This document shows, one piece after another, positions 26,680 through 37,100 of a stretch of DNA of 64,000 bases. Origin of the DNA: MH13 sp040219355 (GTDB lineage Bacteria; Pseudomonadota; Alphaproteobacteria; Rhizobiales; MH13); contig JAVJSN010000015.1 of NCBI GenBank assembly GCA_040219355.1, positions 372,001-436,000 on the forward strand, given 5' to 3'. The position numbers were made by a program, and so were the translations under genes. The notes below the pieces were generated by a model that was given only the letters and a program-made list of their open reading frames with translations, did not search any database and was not told the DNA's origin. Within the stretch, counting starts at the first letter, position 1; each line of letters begins with the position of its first letter.

Positions 26680-28432
26680 CATCACGACAGACGTTCTCAT
26701 CATCGGCACCGGACCTGCCGGGTCTGCCACCGCAGCGCTTCTTTCCAGCTATGGCATCGAGAATATGGCGGTGAACCGCTACCGCTGGCTCGCTAACACG
26801 CCGCGCGCGCACATCACCAACCAGCGCACGATGGAAGTGCTGCGCGATCTCGGACAGGAGGTCGAAGACGAGGCCTATATGTTCGCAGCCGAGCAAGAGC
26901 TTATGGGCGAGAACGTCTTCTGCGAAAGCCTGGCGGGTGAAGAGATCGGCCGCATGAAGAGCTGGGGCAATCATCCGATGTCGAAGGCGGAGCACCTGCT
27001 CTCTTCGCCAACCTTCATGAACGATTTGCCGCAAACAATGATGGAGCCGCTGCTCTTCAAGACGGCCTGCTCACGCGGCACACAGGCGCGCATGTCGACC
27101 GAGTATCTGCGCCATGAACAGGACGCAGAGGGCGTGACCACAACCTGTCTTGATCGGCTGAGCGGCAAAGAGATCACCATCCGCTCGCGCTATTTGGTGG
27201 GCGCTGATGGGGGCAACTCCAAGGTGGCCGAGCTGGAGAATTTGCCGTTTGAAGGGGAGATGGGCGTCGGCGGCTCGATGAACATCATCTTCAAGGCTGA
27301 CCTTTCGAAATTCGTCGCGCACCGTCCTTCTGTTCTCTACTGGGTGGTACAGCCGGGCGCGGATGTTGGCGGCATCGGCATGGGATTGGTGCGCATGGTG
27401 CGCCCCTGGAACGAGTGGCTGATCGTCTGGGGTTACGACATCAATCAGCCTGCGCCAGACGTGACAGATGATTTTGCAACCAAGGTGGTGCGCGATTTGG
27501 TTGGCGATCAGTCTATTGAGCCCGAGATCACCTCCGTTTCGACGTGGACGGTGAACAACATGTACGCCACAAATATGCAGGCGGGCCGGGTGTTCATTAT
27601 GGGCGATGCGGCGCACCGTCATCCGCCGTCCAATGGGCTTGGGTCGAACACCTCGATCCAGGATTCCTTCAATCTTGCCTGGAAGCTTGCCGCCGTGATC
27701 AAGGGCCAGGCGGGTGAGGCTTTGCTTGACAGTTACTCAGAAGAACGCGCCCCGGTGGCCAAGCAGATTGTGACCCGCGCCAACCAGTCTATCGGCGAGT
27801 TTGGGCCGATCTTCGAGGCGCTGGGTTTGACCGAGTCTACCGATCCAGAGGTCATGCAGGCCAATATGGACAAGCGCTGCGATGCCAACATGGAAGCCGA
27901 GCAGCAACGCGCCGCGATCCGCGAGGCGATTGCGTTCAAGAAGTACGAGTTCGACGCCCACGGCGTGGAGATGAACCAGCGATATAAATCATCGGCTATC
28001 GTCACCGATGGGCAGATGGAGCCGGCCTTTGAGCTCGACGCTGAGCTACACTACCAGCCGACGACCTGGCCCGGTGCGCGCATCCCGCACGCCTGGGTTT
28101 ATGACCATGATGGTGGCAAGCATTCCACGCTCGATCTTGTCGGTCGCGGGCAATTCACGATCCTCACAGGGATCAATGGCGAACCCTGGATGGATGCTGC
28201 AACGAAGGTGGGCAAGGAGTTGGGCCTCGACATCCGCGCGCATGTGATCGGGCCGCGCCGGGATATCATCGACCATCATGGCGATTGGGCCCGTGCCCGT
28301 GAGGTCAATGAAGCCGGCTGCGTTCTGGTCCGGCCTGATCAACATGTCGCCTGGCGGGCAGAAGATATGGTGGAAAACCCCGAAGCTGAGCTTACTCGTG
28401 TCCTCAACGCCCTCCTACACCGCGCAAATTAG
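26672..28432 (+). CDS. FAD-dependent aromatic monooxygenase (TfdB / resorcinol hydroxylase type)
   Basis: 586 residues of the class A flavoprotein hydroxylase family. The FAD-binding GxGxxG is VLIIGTGPAGSATAALL, the DG motif is YLVGADGGNSKV, and the GD motif is FIMGDAAHRHPPSNGLGSNT, nearly as in 2,4-dichlorophenol 6-monooxygenase. A thioredoxin-like C-terminal domain starts near residue 440. It ortho-hydroxylates phenols using NAD(P)H and O2. With a hydroxyquinol-type dioxygenase and maleylacetate reductase alongside, the likely reaction is resorcinol (or a related phenol) to hydroxyquinol. A role on chlorophenols is possible but less supported. Confidence 0.88.
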   Translation: MADITTDVLIIGTGPAGSATAALLSSYGIENMAVNRYRWLANTPRAHITNQRTMEVLRDLGQEVEDEAYMFAAEQELMGENVFCESLAGEEIGRMKSWGNHPMSKAEHLLSSPTFMNDLPQTMMEPLLFKTACSRGTQARMSTEYLRHEQDAEGVTTTCLDRLSGKEITIRSRYLVGADGGNSKVAELENLPFEGEMGVGGSMNIIFKADLSKFVAHRPSVLYWVVQPGADVGGIGMGLVRMVRPWNEWLIVWGYDINQPAPDVTDDFATKVVRDLVGDQSIEPEITSVSTWTVNNMYATNMQAGRVFIMGDAAHRHPPSNGLGSNTSIQDSFNLAWKLAAVIKGQAGEALLDSYSEERAPVAKQIVTRANQSIGEFGPIFEALGLTESTDPEVMQANMDKRCDANMEAEQQRAAIREAIAFKKYEFDAHGVEMNQRYKSSAIVTDGQMEPAFELDAELHYQPTTWPGARIPHAWVYDHDGGKHSTLDLVGRGQFTILTGINGEPWMDAATKVGKELGLDIRAHVIGPRRDIIDHHGDWARAREVNEAGCVLVRPDQHVAWRAEDMVENPEAELTRVLNALLHRAN

Positions 28433-28442
28433 GAGCTTTTCC

Positions 28443-29282
28443 ATGGCTTTGTTCACCGAAGAAACGTCTGTCACCGCCGTCAACAGCCGCATGGGCGAAG
28501 ATATCAATCCTCGTCTGGCTACGGTGATGGCATCGCTGGTGAAGCACCTTCATGCTTTCGCCAAAGATGTGGAGCTGACCCAGGAGGAGTGGGGCGTCGC
28601 CATCGATTTTCTGACCCGTACTGGCCAGATGTGCGACGAGAACCGCCAGGAGTTCATCCTCCTCAGTGACACGCTGGGCGTGTCGATGCTGGTGGATGCC
28701 ATCAACCATCGCCGGCCAAGCGGCGCGACCGAAAACACGGTGCTCGGCCCGTTTCATGTGGCCGATGCCCCACACTATCCGATGGGGCAGAACATATCCC
28801 TAGATGGCAAAGGTGAGAGTTGCCTTTTTCAGGGCCGTGTTCTTGATCACCAGGGTAACCCAATCGAGAATGCCACAATCGATGTCTGGTGCGACAACTC
28901 TGATGGCTTCTACGACGTGCAGCAGCCGGACATTCAGCCGAAGTTTAACAATCGCGGCATCTTTACCACCGGCGCAGATGGCGACTACAGTTTTCGCGGC
29001 ATCCGGCCCGTCGCCTATCCCATCCCCGATGATGGCCCAGTAGGGCAGATGCTCGCAGCACTTGGGCGACACCCAAACAGACCAGCGCACATGCATTTCA
29101 TCGTCTCGGCACACGGCTACGAGCGCATCATCACCCACACCTTTGTCGATGGTGATGAATGGCTGACGTCGGATGCGGTTTTCGGGGTTAAGGCTTCGCT
29201 TATTTCGACCATGGAACCTGGCGACGAGGGTGATACGATGTGGAAATCCTCCTTCGATTTCATCATGGTAGAGCAAGACTAA
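28443..29282 (+). CDS. intradiol ring-cleavage dioxygenase, hydroxyquinol 1,2-dioxygenase-like
   Basis: 279 residues from ATG 28443 (TAGGAG just upstream). An N-terminal helical linker domain covers about residues 20-90 and the catalytic beta-sandwich follows. The non-heme Fe(III) ligands can be placed at Tyr157 (DGFYDVQ), Tyr192 (VAYPIP), His216 and His218 (RPAHMHF). Cleavage of hydroxyquinol between C1 and C2 gives maleylacetate, the substrate of the reductase encoded at 20827. Catechol or chlorocatechol cleavage is the alternative, but no muconate cycloisomerase or dienelactone hydrolase gene is present, which favours hydroxyquinol. Confidence 0.88.
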   Translation: MALFTEETSVTAVNSRMGEDINPRLATVMASLVKHLHAFAKDVELTQEEWGVAIDFLTRTGQMCDENRQEFILLSDTLGVSMLVDAINHRRPSGATENTVLGPFHVADAPHYPMGQNISLDGKGESCLFQGRVLDHQGNPIENATIDVWCDNSDGFYDVQQPDIQPKFNNRGIFTTGADGDYSFRGIRPVAYPIPDDGPVGQMLAALGRHPNRPAHMHFIVSAHGYERIITHTFVDGDEWLTSDAVFGVKASLISTMEPGDEGDTMWKSSFDFIMVEQD

Positions 29283-30122
29283 ATGGCAAACGACAAACCC
29301 TGCATCATCTGTGTGGCGATCACCGGCTCACTGCCGACAAAGGCTAACAATCCGGCCGTTCCGATCACGGTGGATGAGCAGGTGGAATCCACGCATGAAG
29401 CCTTTGAGGTGGGTGCTACGATTTTGCATGCGCATGTGCGCAACGATGATCAAACGCCGTCCAGTGATCCGGAAAAATTTGCCCGGCTGAAAGAGGGTGT
29501 GGAAAAGCATTGCCCTGGCATGATCATTCAGTTCTCGACCGGTGGCCGATCCGGCGCTGGGCATGAACGCGGCGGCATGCTGCCGCTGAAGCCCGATATG
29601 GCCTCCCTATCGGTCGGCTCGAACAATTTCCCCAACCGTGTTTATGAAAACCCGCCGGACTTGATCGATTGGCTGGCCGGCGAAATGCGCACCTATGAGG
29701 TGAAGCCGGAAATCGAGGCGTTTGACCTCTCGCACATTCACCAGGCGGCAAAGATGCATGCCGATGGCCGCATTCCCGACACGCCGTACATTCAGTTTGT
29801 CATGGGCGTGAAAAACGCGATGCCCGCCGACAAGGATGTGTTTGATTATTATGTGAAAACCGTTGAGCGCCTGGTGCCGGGCGGGGAGTGGTGCGCGGCT
29901 GGCATCGGCCCTGCGCAGGTCTTGCTCAACGAATGGGCGGTGGCCGCTGGCGGGCATGCTCGTGCGGGTTTGGAAGACAATGTCCGGCTGGACAAAAGCA
30001 CGCTTGCGCCTTCAAATGCGGCGCTCATCCAGCGGGTGGTTGATATCTGCGCGCGCCATGAAAGACCAGTGGCAACAACCGATCAGGCGCGGGAGATGCT
30101 TGCGCTGCGCCAGGCGGCTTAG
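29283..30122 (+). CDS. beta-keto acid cleavage enzyme (BKACE, DUF849)
   Basis: 279 residues; the ATG follows the dioxygenase stop directly. The zinc-binding HAH is His49/His51 in ATILHAHVRND, and a Glu in HARAGLEDNVRLDK is the third conserved metal ligand region. QFSTGGRSG and WCAAGIGPAQ are also typical. Characterised BKACE members, such as 3-keto-5-aminohexanoate cleavage enzyme, condense a beta-keto acid with acetyl-CoA and release acetoacetate plus a shortened acyl-CoA. In this operon the obvious beta-keto acid is 3-oxoadipate, which would give acetoacetate and succinyl-CoA. That use is inferred from position. Confidence 0.88.
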   Translation: MANDKPCIICVAITGSLPTKANNPAVPITVDEQVESTHEAFEVGATILHAHVRNDDQTPSSDPEKFARLKEGVEKHCPGMIIQFSTGGRSGAGHERGGMLPLKPDMASLSVGSNNFPNRVYENPPDLIDWLAGEMRTYEVKPEIEAFDLSHIHQAAKMHADGRIPDTPYIQFVMGVKNAMPADKDVFDYYVKTVERLVPGGEWCAAGIGPAQVLLNEWAVAAGGHARAGLEDNVRLDKSTLAPSNAALIQRVVDICARHERPVATTDQAREMLALRQAA

Positions 30123-30925
30123 GCGACGTCCTGCTCGCGGTTGAAGCCTGCCTCGTCGAAACCGTCCCGGCCGACAATCACTTGCGTGCCCCAGTCGTCG
30201 CAGGCTTTGGCCAGGTCGGCGGGGATCGGATCATCGGTGAAGAAGCATGAGACATCGGCGAGCGAGCCGACGCGTGCCGGTGCCTTGCGCTGAAACTTGA
30301 TGTGGTCGGCGACCAGAAAGACGTCGCGGGCCTGGTTGATGATGCGCTGGGTGACGCCGACTTCCTGGATATCGAAGTCGAGAATGTCGCCCTCATCATC
30401 CAGGGCCGAGCACCCGATGATGGCGTAATCGAACTTGAACTGTTCAATGGTGTTGGTGGTTAGATTGCCAACCAGGCCACCGTCCGACCGGCGCAGCGTC
30501 CCGCCTGTGACGATCACCTGGCATTCATCGTTCGGGATAAGAATGGCCGCGACGTTCATGTTGTTGGTGACGACCAGCATGTCGCGGTGGGTGAGAAGCT
30601 CGCGCGCCACGGCCTCGGTCGTCGTGCCCAGATTGATGAACACCGAACAATCATCGGGCAGGGCGGCTGCGCAGGCGCGGGCAATCTCCAGCTTGCCGTC
30701 AAAGTTCAGGTTGCGACGCTGCTCATAGGCGATGTTGGCGGTCCCGGACGGCAAAACCGCTCCGCCATGCACCCGCTCGATCTTCCCTGCTTCGGCCAGC
30801 TCCGACAGATCGCGGCGGATCGTTTGTAGGGTGACGTCGAACCGCTCGGCCAGGCTTTCAACGGTGATCTTACCCTCGCGCCGGATGACATCGACGATCT
30901 CAACTTGCCTGAAGGTTTGGGCCAT
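30119..30925 (-). CDS. glpR: DeoR-family repressor, GlpR type
   Basis: 268 residues from ATG 30925 (GGAG 9 bases upstream); ATG 30940 would add five residues. The N-terminal winged HTH reads REGKITVESLAERFDVTLQTIRRDLSEL and the sugar-phosphate sensor domain has INLGTTTEAVARELL, CQVIVTGGTLR and VGVTQRIINQA. It is divergent from glpD, the standard place for a glycerol-3-phosphate-responsive GlpR. Its 3' end overlaps the BKACE gene tail-to-tail by 4 bases. Confidence 0.9.
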   Translation of the reverse strand: MAQTFRQVEIVDVIRREGKITVESLAERFDVTLQTIRRDLSELAEAGKIERVHGGAVLPSGTANIAYEQRRNLNFDGKLEIARACAAALPDDCSVFINLGTTTEAVARELLTHRDMLVVTNNMNVAAILIPNDECQVIVTGGTLRRSDGGLVGNLTTNTIEQFKFDYAIIGCSALDDEGDILDFDIQEVGVTQRIINQARDVFLVADHIKFQRKAPARVGSLADVSCFFTDDPIPADLAKACDDWGTQVIVGRDGFDEAGFNREQDVA

Positions 30926-31067
30926 TTGCGGCTTCTCCATTGCTGATCATGATTTCATCACCTTCGGTTGTTGCCTGCAAGTTGTGCATCAATTGCGCGT
31001 TTCTGTTCGGTATTCGATTATGGGTATCAAATGGATGTTGTTCAGCGTCAAAATCGTTCAAAATTGA

Positions 31068-31140
31068 CCGAAATTCGCATTTTCGGAAGCCTTTTCGGTA
31101 CAAAAAACATAGATAAAGCATTGCGATAAGAAAACCGAAA
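31068..31140. promoter_or_regulatory. cluster of CCGAAA/TTTCGG hexamers in the glpR-glpD intergenic region
   Basis: In the AT-rich 291-base gap between glpR and glpD, CCGAAA occurs at 31068-31073 and 31135-31140 and TTTCGG at 31081-31086 and 31093-31098. DeoR-family repressors commonly bind several spaced short repeats, so this is a candidate GlpR operator region controlling both directions. Beyond these repeats and A/T runs nothing else was seen in the gap. Confidence 0.45.
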
Positions 31141-31216
31141 AAAAACGAAAAAAACTATCTTCCTTTTTCTTGTTCAGCCTGCCATGCTTAGAAAAATTCT
31201 GAGGAGGGAGGCTCAG

Positions 31217-32860
31217 GTGCCGAAAAAACAAGGCACATCGGATATCCACGATCTTTTCGTGATCGGTGGCGGTATCAATGGATGCGGGATCGCACGCGAT
31301 GCGGCCGGTCGCGGCTTGGATGTGGTCCTGGCTGAGATGGGCGATCTGGCGTCTGCGACCTCATCGGCTTCCACCAAGCTGTTCCATGGTGGCCTTCGCT
31401 ATCTTGAGTATTTTGAGTTCCGCTTGGTGCGCGAGGCGCTGATCGAGCGCGAGGTGCTGCTGCGCGCCATGCCGCATATCAGCTGGCCGATGCGTTTCGT
31501 GCTGCCGTACCACAAGGATATGCGCTTTGAGAGCGACACGCCGACCTCGCGGCTGCTCAACGTATTCATGCCATGGATGAAGGGGCGGCGCCCCGCTTGG
31601 CTCATTCGTCTTGGCCTGTTTTTGTACGATTCCCTGGGTGGCCGGAAAATCCTGCCGGGTACAGCGACGCTTGATCTGCGCCAAGCGCCGGAAGGCGGGC
31701 CAATCAATGATCGCTTTGAGCGGGCCTACGAATACTCCGATTGCTGGGTGGAAGACTCCCGCTTGGTGGTGCTCAATGCCCGCGACGCTGAAGCGCGCGG
31801 CGCCGCGATCATGGTGCGTACCAAAGTCGTCGGCGCTGAACGCCATGCCGATCATTGGGATGTGACGACCGAGGATGTGGCCACTGGTGCCCGGCAGGGT
31901 TTCAAGGCGCGCATGCTGGTCAATGCCGGTGGGCCCTGGGTTGGCGACATTATTCACCAGAAGGTTCGGTTGAACTTATCTGAGGGCGTGCGGCTGGTGC
32001 GCGGCAGCCACATCGTGACGCGCAAGCTCTACGATCACGACAAGTGCTACTTCTTCCAGGGCACGGATGGTCGGATCATTTTTGCCATTCCCTATGAGCA
32101 GGACTTCACGCTGATCGGGACGACCGACGCCGAGCATGAGGATGTATCAATTGCAGCCGAATGCACGCCGGAAGAGAGGGACTATTTGCTGCGATTCGTC
32201 AGCCAGTATTTCAAACAAGAAGTGACGGTTGATGATGTGGTCTGGACCTACTCCGGTGTCCGGCCGCTCTACGATGACGGTGCGAGTTCAGCGACCGCGG
32301 CGACGCGTGATTACACGTTGAAGGTGGACAAGAATGGCGGTGCGCCGATCCTCAATTGCTTTGGCGGCAAGATCACGACCTACCGCCGGCTGGCCGAAAG
32401 CGCGCTCGATCTGATCGCCGAACAGTTCGATGGGCTGCCTGGTCCCTGGACGGCAGGTGTGGCGCTGCCTGGCGGCGATTTCGCCGTCGATGGCTTCGAT
32501 CAACTGGTCAATGATTTGCGCCGCGATCATCCTTATCTGGAACATCGCCATGCCCGCCGTTTGGTGCGCGCTTATGGCACTGAGGCTTCCGCAATCCTTG
32601 GGGATGCGGCGGGCCACGCGGATCTAGGTGAAGATTTTGGCGCGACGCTCAGTGAGCGCGAAGTGCGGTGGCTTATGGATCATGAATATGCCCGTGCAGC
32701 CGACGATATCGTTTGGCGGCGGACCAAACTTGGTTTGAAACTCAAGCCTGAAGAAATTGCAGTGCTCGATACTTGGATCGACGACCATCGTGCCGCGCCT
32801 GGGGGCGCCAATGGTGGCGAGCCATCCGAGGCACGCAGCGCGCTCGGGGGAGGGCGGTAA
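31217..32860 (+). CDS. glpD: aerobic glycerol-3-phosphate dehydrogenase
   Basis: 547 residues from GTG 31217, chosen because AGGAGG (31202-31207) precedes it; an upstream ATG at 31184 has no SD. FAD-binding motif FVIGGGINGCGIARDAAGRG, SSASTKLFHGGLRYLE, the active-site region GGPWVGD, and the C-terminal GlpD cap domain (LGEDFGATLSEREVRWLM) are all present. A membrane-associated flavoprotein, it oxidises glycerol-3-phosphate to dihydroxyacetone phosphate and passes electrons to quinone. The stop codon overlaps the glpS start (TAATG). Confidence 0.95.
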   Translation: MPKKQGTSDIHDLFVIGGGINGCGIARDAAGRGLDVVLAEMGDLASATSSASTKLFHGGLRYLEYFEFRLVREALIEREVLLRAMPHISWPMRFVLPYHKDMRFESDTPTSRLLNVFMPWMKGRRPAWLIRLGLFLYDSLGGRKILPGTATLDLRQAPEGGPINDRFERAYEYSDCWVEDSRLVVLNARDAEARGAAIMVRTKVVGAERHADHWDVTTEDVATGARQGFKARMLVNAGGPWVGDIIHQKVRLNLSEGVRLVRGSHIVTRKLYDHDKCYFFQGTDGRIIFAIPYEQDFTLIGTTDAEHEDVSIAAECTPEERDYLLRFVSQYFKQEVTVDDVVWTYSGVRPLYDDGASSATAATRDYTLKVDKNGGAPILNCFGGKITTYRRLAESALDLIAEQFDGLPGPWTAGVALPGGDFAVDGFDQLVNDLRRDHPYLEHRHARRLVRAYGTEASAILGDAAGHADLGEDFGATLSEREVRWLMDHEYARAADDIVWRRTKLGLKLKPEEIAVLDTWIDDHRAAPGGANGGEPSEARSALGGGR

Positions 32861-33948
32861 TGTCATTGAAATTAGAGGGTGTGTCGAAATCCGTTGCCGG
32901 CAAAACGCACATCTATCCAACAGATCTGGAATTGCAGAACGGCACGATGAACGTGCTGCTCGGGCCGACGCTGTCTGGAAAAACCACACTGATGCGCCTG
33001 ATGGCAGGCCTTGATGTGCCCAATACCGGACGGGTTCTTTGGAACGGCGAGGATGTGACCGGTCAGCGCGTGCAGGACCGCAAGGTCGCCATGGTCTACC
33101 AGCAGTTCATCAATTACCCGTCGATGACGGTTTACGACAACATCGCCTCGCCGCTGCGCTTGCTGAAGATGGATGCTGGCGAAATCGACAAGGCCGTCCA
33201 AGAAGTCGCTGAGATGATGAAGTTGACGCCGATGCTTCAGCGCAAGCCGCTTGAGCTTTCCGGGGGTCAGCAACAACGGTGTGCGCTGGCACGGGCTCTA
33301 GTGAAGAATGCCGGGTTGGTGCTGCTTGATGAGCCGCTCGCCAACCTTGATTACAAGCTGCGCGAAGAACTGCGCATCGAAATTCCCAAAATCTTCGAGC
33401 GATCGGGCGCGATTTTTGTCTACGCGACGACAGAGCCGGAAGAGGCTCTGCTGCTCGGCGGTAACACCGCGGCCATGTGGGAGGGTAAGATCACCCAGTT
33501 TGGTTTGACCCCGTCGGTTTATCGCAAGCCCAACAATGCCACGACGGCGCGGGTGTTCTCCGACCCACCGATGAACTTCCTGGCTGTGACGAAAACGGGT
33601 GACACACTTTCATTTGGTGATGGCCAGAAGGCGCCAGCGGTCAAACAGCTATCAGGCGTTTCTGACGGCCAGTATTTGGCCGGCTTCCGTCCGAACCATG
33701 TGGAGCTGCACCGCCATGTGGATGGTGCGATGGAGTTCAACACCAAGCTTTCGGTGACAGAGATCACCGGCTCGGAAACCTTCGTTCACCTCGATCACCA
33801 TGGCGAGCCTTGGGTTGGTCTCATCCACGGCGTCCACGAGTTGGAGTTGGGAAAGGAGTTGAAGGTTTACCTGGATACCGACCACGCCTACATCTTTTCC
33901 CAGGATGGCGATCTGGTCGCGCCGGCGCCTTATGCGGAGGCCGCGTAG
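32860..33948 (+). CDS. glpS: glycerol ABC transporter ATPase GlpS (H-loop His missing)
   Basis: 362 residues from ATG 32860. MalK-like fold: Walker A GPTLSGKT (35-42), Q-loop MVYQQFINYP, canonical signature LSGGQ (133-137), Walker B LVLLDE (153-158). The switch histidine is replaced: the motif reads VYATTEPEEA with Thr191 where His is expected. The C-terminal TOBE-like domain starts near residue 240. Its partner GlpT shows the opposite defect, so the pair is predicted to form one good and one poor ATP site. The order glpD-glpS-T-P-Q-U-V matches the Rhizobium leguminosarum glycerol importer. Confidence 0.88.
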   Translation: MSLKLEGVSKSVAGKTHIYPTDLELQNGTMNVLLGPTLSGKTTLMRLMAGLDVPNTGRVLWNGEDVTGQRVQDRKVAMVYQQFINYPSMTVYDNIASPLRLLKMDAGEIDKAVQEVAEMMKLTPMLQRKPLELSGGQQQRCALARALVKNAGLVLLDEPLANLDYKLREELRIEIPKIFERSGAIFVYATTEPEEALLLGGNTAAMWEGKITQFGLTPSVYRKPNNATTARVFSDPPMNFLAVTKTGDTLSFGDGQKAPAVKQLSGVSDGQYLAGFRPNHVELHRHVDGAMEFNTKLSVTEITGSETFVHLDHHGEPWVGLIHGVHELELGKELKVYLDTDHAYIFSQDGDLVAPAPYAEAA

Positions 33949-33950
33949 AC

Positions 33951-35047
33951 ATGGCCAAGATCACCTTTGAAAATTTGGCGCACTCCTATCTTTCCAACCC
34001 GTCGGGCGAGGACGATTACGCGCTCAAAGAAATCAACCATGATTGGGTGGACGGGGAAGCTTACGCGCTGCTCGGTTCATCGGGCTGCGGCAAGACCACC
34101 TTGCTCAACATTATTTCTGGGCTCTTACAGCCGAGTCAGGGTCAAATTTTCTTCAATGGTGAAGATGTCACCCAGTCGCCAACCGCCGAGCGCAACATCG
34201 CGCAGGTCTTCCAGTTCCCTGTCGTCTACGACACGATGAGCGTGCGCGATAATCTGGCGTTTCCGCTGCGCAATCGCGGCGCCGATGCAGCTTACATCGC
34301 CCAGCGCGTACAGACCGTCTCCAAGATGATCGGCATGGAAGAGGAGCTTGGCCGCAAAGCACGTGGGCTGACCGCCGACGCCAAGCAGAAGATTTCGCTC
34401 GGGCGCGGCATGGTCCGCGAAGACGTCAACGCGCTCCTGTTCGATGAACCGCTCACCGTGATCGATCCGCATCTCAAGTGGGAGCTGCGCACGCAGCTGA
34501 AATCCCTGCATCACGAATTTGGGCACACGATGATTTATGTGACCCACGATCAGACCGAAGCACTGACCTTCGCCGACAAGGTGGTGGTTATGTATGACGG
34601 CCGCGTGGTGCAGATCGGCACACCCGAAGAGCTTTTTGAGACGCCTGAACACACCTTCGTTGGTTATTTCATCGGCTCGCCTGGCATGAATTTGCTCGAT
34701 GCAACTGTTGATGGCGCAACGGCCCAGGTCGCCGGCGGATCGGTGGATCTTGGCCAGGGCTACGGCCCGGCAAGCGGCAAGGTGCAAATCGGTGTGCGCC
34801 CAGAATTCGTGCGTCTTGCCAGCGGTGGTGCCGGCCTGTCGGCAACCATCGACCGGGTTGAGGATGTTGGTCGCCACAAGATCGTGCGGCTCAGCCTGGC
34901 TGATGTTGGCCTGAGCGCAATTTTGGCGGAAGGTGAGCCGGTGCCTTCCTCTGACGTAAGAGTCACTTTCGATCCGTCGAAGATCAACATTTATGCCGAC
35001 GACTGGCGTGTGGCGCCTCTTGAAGAGCAAAAAGGGGAGGCGGCCTG

Positions 35048-35048
<1 letters not shown>
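33951..35048 (+). CDS. glpT: glycerol ABC transporter ATPase GlpT (degenerate signature)
   Basis: 365 residues from ATG 33951. Walker A GSSGCGKT (42-49), Q-loop QVFQFPVVYDTM, Walker B ALLFDE (161-166) and H-loop His199 (VTHDQTEA) are intact. The ABC signature is degenerate: LTADA (140-144) stands where LSGGQ belongs, though the following KQKISLGR keeps the helix. The D-loop is TVID instead of SNLD. A TOBE-type C-terminal domain follows. It differs from E. coli GlpT (an MFS antiporter), with which it shares only the name. Confidence 0.88.
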
Positions 35049-35919
<871 letters not shown>

Positions 35920-35920
<1 letters not shown>

Positions 35921-36720
35921 TGATCAATCGTAAAGCCATCGTGATGGCGCTCTACCTGCTGTTTCTGTTTTTGCCGATTTACTGGCTCATCAATATGAGC
36001 CTGAAGACAAATTCAGAAATATTGGGCGGGCTGACGCTGTTCCCGACCAATCTGACCTTTGCCAACTATGCGACGATCCTGACCGATCCCAGCTGGTATA
36101 TGGGTTATGTGAACTCGATCATTTACGTGACGATGAACACGGTCATCAGCTTGGCGGTTGCTTTGCCGGCCGCCTACGCTTTCAGCCGCTACAATTTCCT
36201 CGGCGACAAGCATCTGTTCTTCTGGTTGCTCACCAACCGGATGGCGCCACCTGCGGTTTTCGCGCTGCCGTTTTTCCAGCTTTATGGGTCGGTCGGCCTG
36301 TTCGACACGCATATTGCCGTCGCCTTAGCGCACACGCTGTTCAACGTGCCACTGGCAGTGTGGATATTGGAAGGCTTCATGCGCGGCGTGCCGAAGGAAA
36401 TCGACGAGACGGCCTATATCGACGGCTACTCGTTTCCGCGCTTTTTCGTGAAGATTTTCATGCCGCTCATCGCCTCAGGCATCGGTGTGGCAGCCTTCTT
36501 CTGTTTCATGTTTTCGTGGGTGGAACTGCTGCTCTCACGTACGCTCACGGCCACTGAAGCCAAGCCGATCGCTGCCATCATGACCCGGACCGTTGGTGCG
36601 TCCGGGATCGATTGGGGCGTGCTTGCCGCAGCTGGTGTTCTCACCATCGTGCCGGGTGCTTTGGTCATCTATTTCGTTCGCAACTACATCGCCAAGGGCT
36701 TTGCCCTGGGCCGCGTTTAG
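35920..36720 (+). CDS. glpQ: glycerol ABC transporter permease GlpQ
   Basis: 266 residues from ATG 35920, sharing bases with the glpP stop. MalG-type permease with six TM spans; the coupling loop is GVPKEIDETAYIDGYSFPRF. The C-terminal NYIAKGFALGRV is typical of MalG relatives. It is not the glycerophosphodiesterase that carries the same symbol in E. coli. Confidence 0.9.
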
Positions 36721-36744
36721 AGCCCCGAAAGGAGGGAGGAAATC

Positions 36745-37023
36745 ATGGACCTTTCCTGGATGGCATGGACTTCGCAGACGGCGATTTTTTTCGGCGTCAT
36801 CGCGCTCCTGCTTTTCACCTTCACGGTGCTTGCCATCAAATTCCCGGAGACGCCGCGTGTCGGCGTTCTTCGGATCGAAACGACCCGTGGTGATCGGCTG
36901 TTCATCACGCTTCTTGGCTCAGCCTTTATCAATCTGGCCTGGCTGGGCTTGGAGGTCGGACCGCAGCCCTATGCGCTGCTCGTCTGCCTTGCTTATGCCG
37001 CTGCGGTTTTCCGCTGGGTGTAA
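36745..37023 (+). CDS. glpU: small membrane protein of glycerol transport operon (DUF2160)
   Basis: 92 residues with predicted TM spans near 12-30, 50-66 and 74-90. The pattern ETPRVGVLRIETTRGDRLFI between TM1 and TM2 is the conserved core of DUF2160. GGAGGGAGG precedes the ATG. Genes of this family sit between the permease and binding-protein genes of glycerol ABC operons; the role is unknown and may be assembly or regulation of the complex. Confidence 0.82.
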   Translation: MDLSWMAWTSQTAIFFGVIALLLFTFTVLAIKFPETPRVGVLRIETTRGDRLFITLLGSAFINLAWLGLEVGPQPYALLVCLAYAAAVFRWV

Positions 37024-37100
37024 CGGGCAATTCCCACGCGGACCGATGCCAACAAGTCGGCCGCACCAAACCAACTGTTCCAATCCTTTGGGAGGAAACA

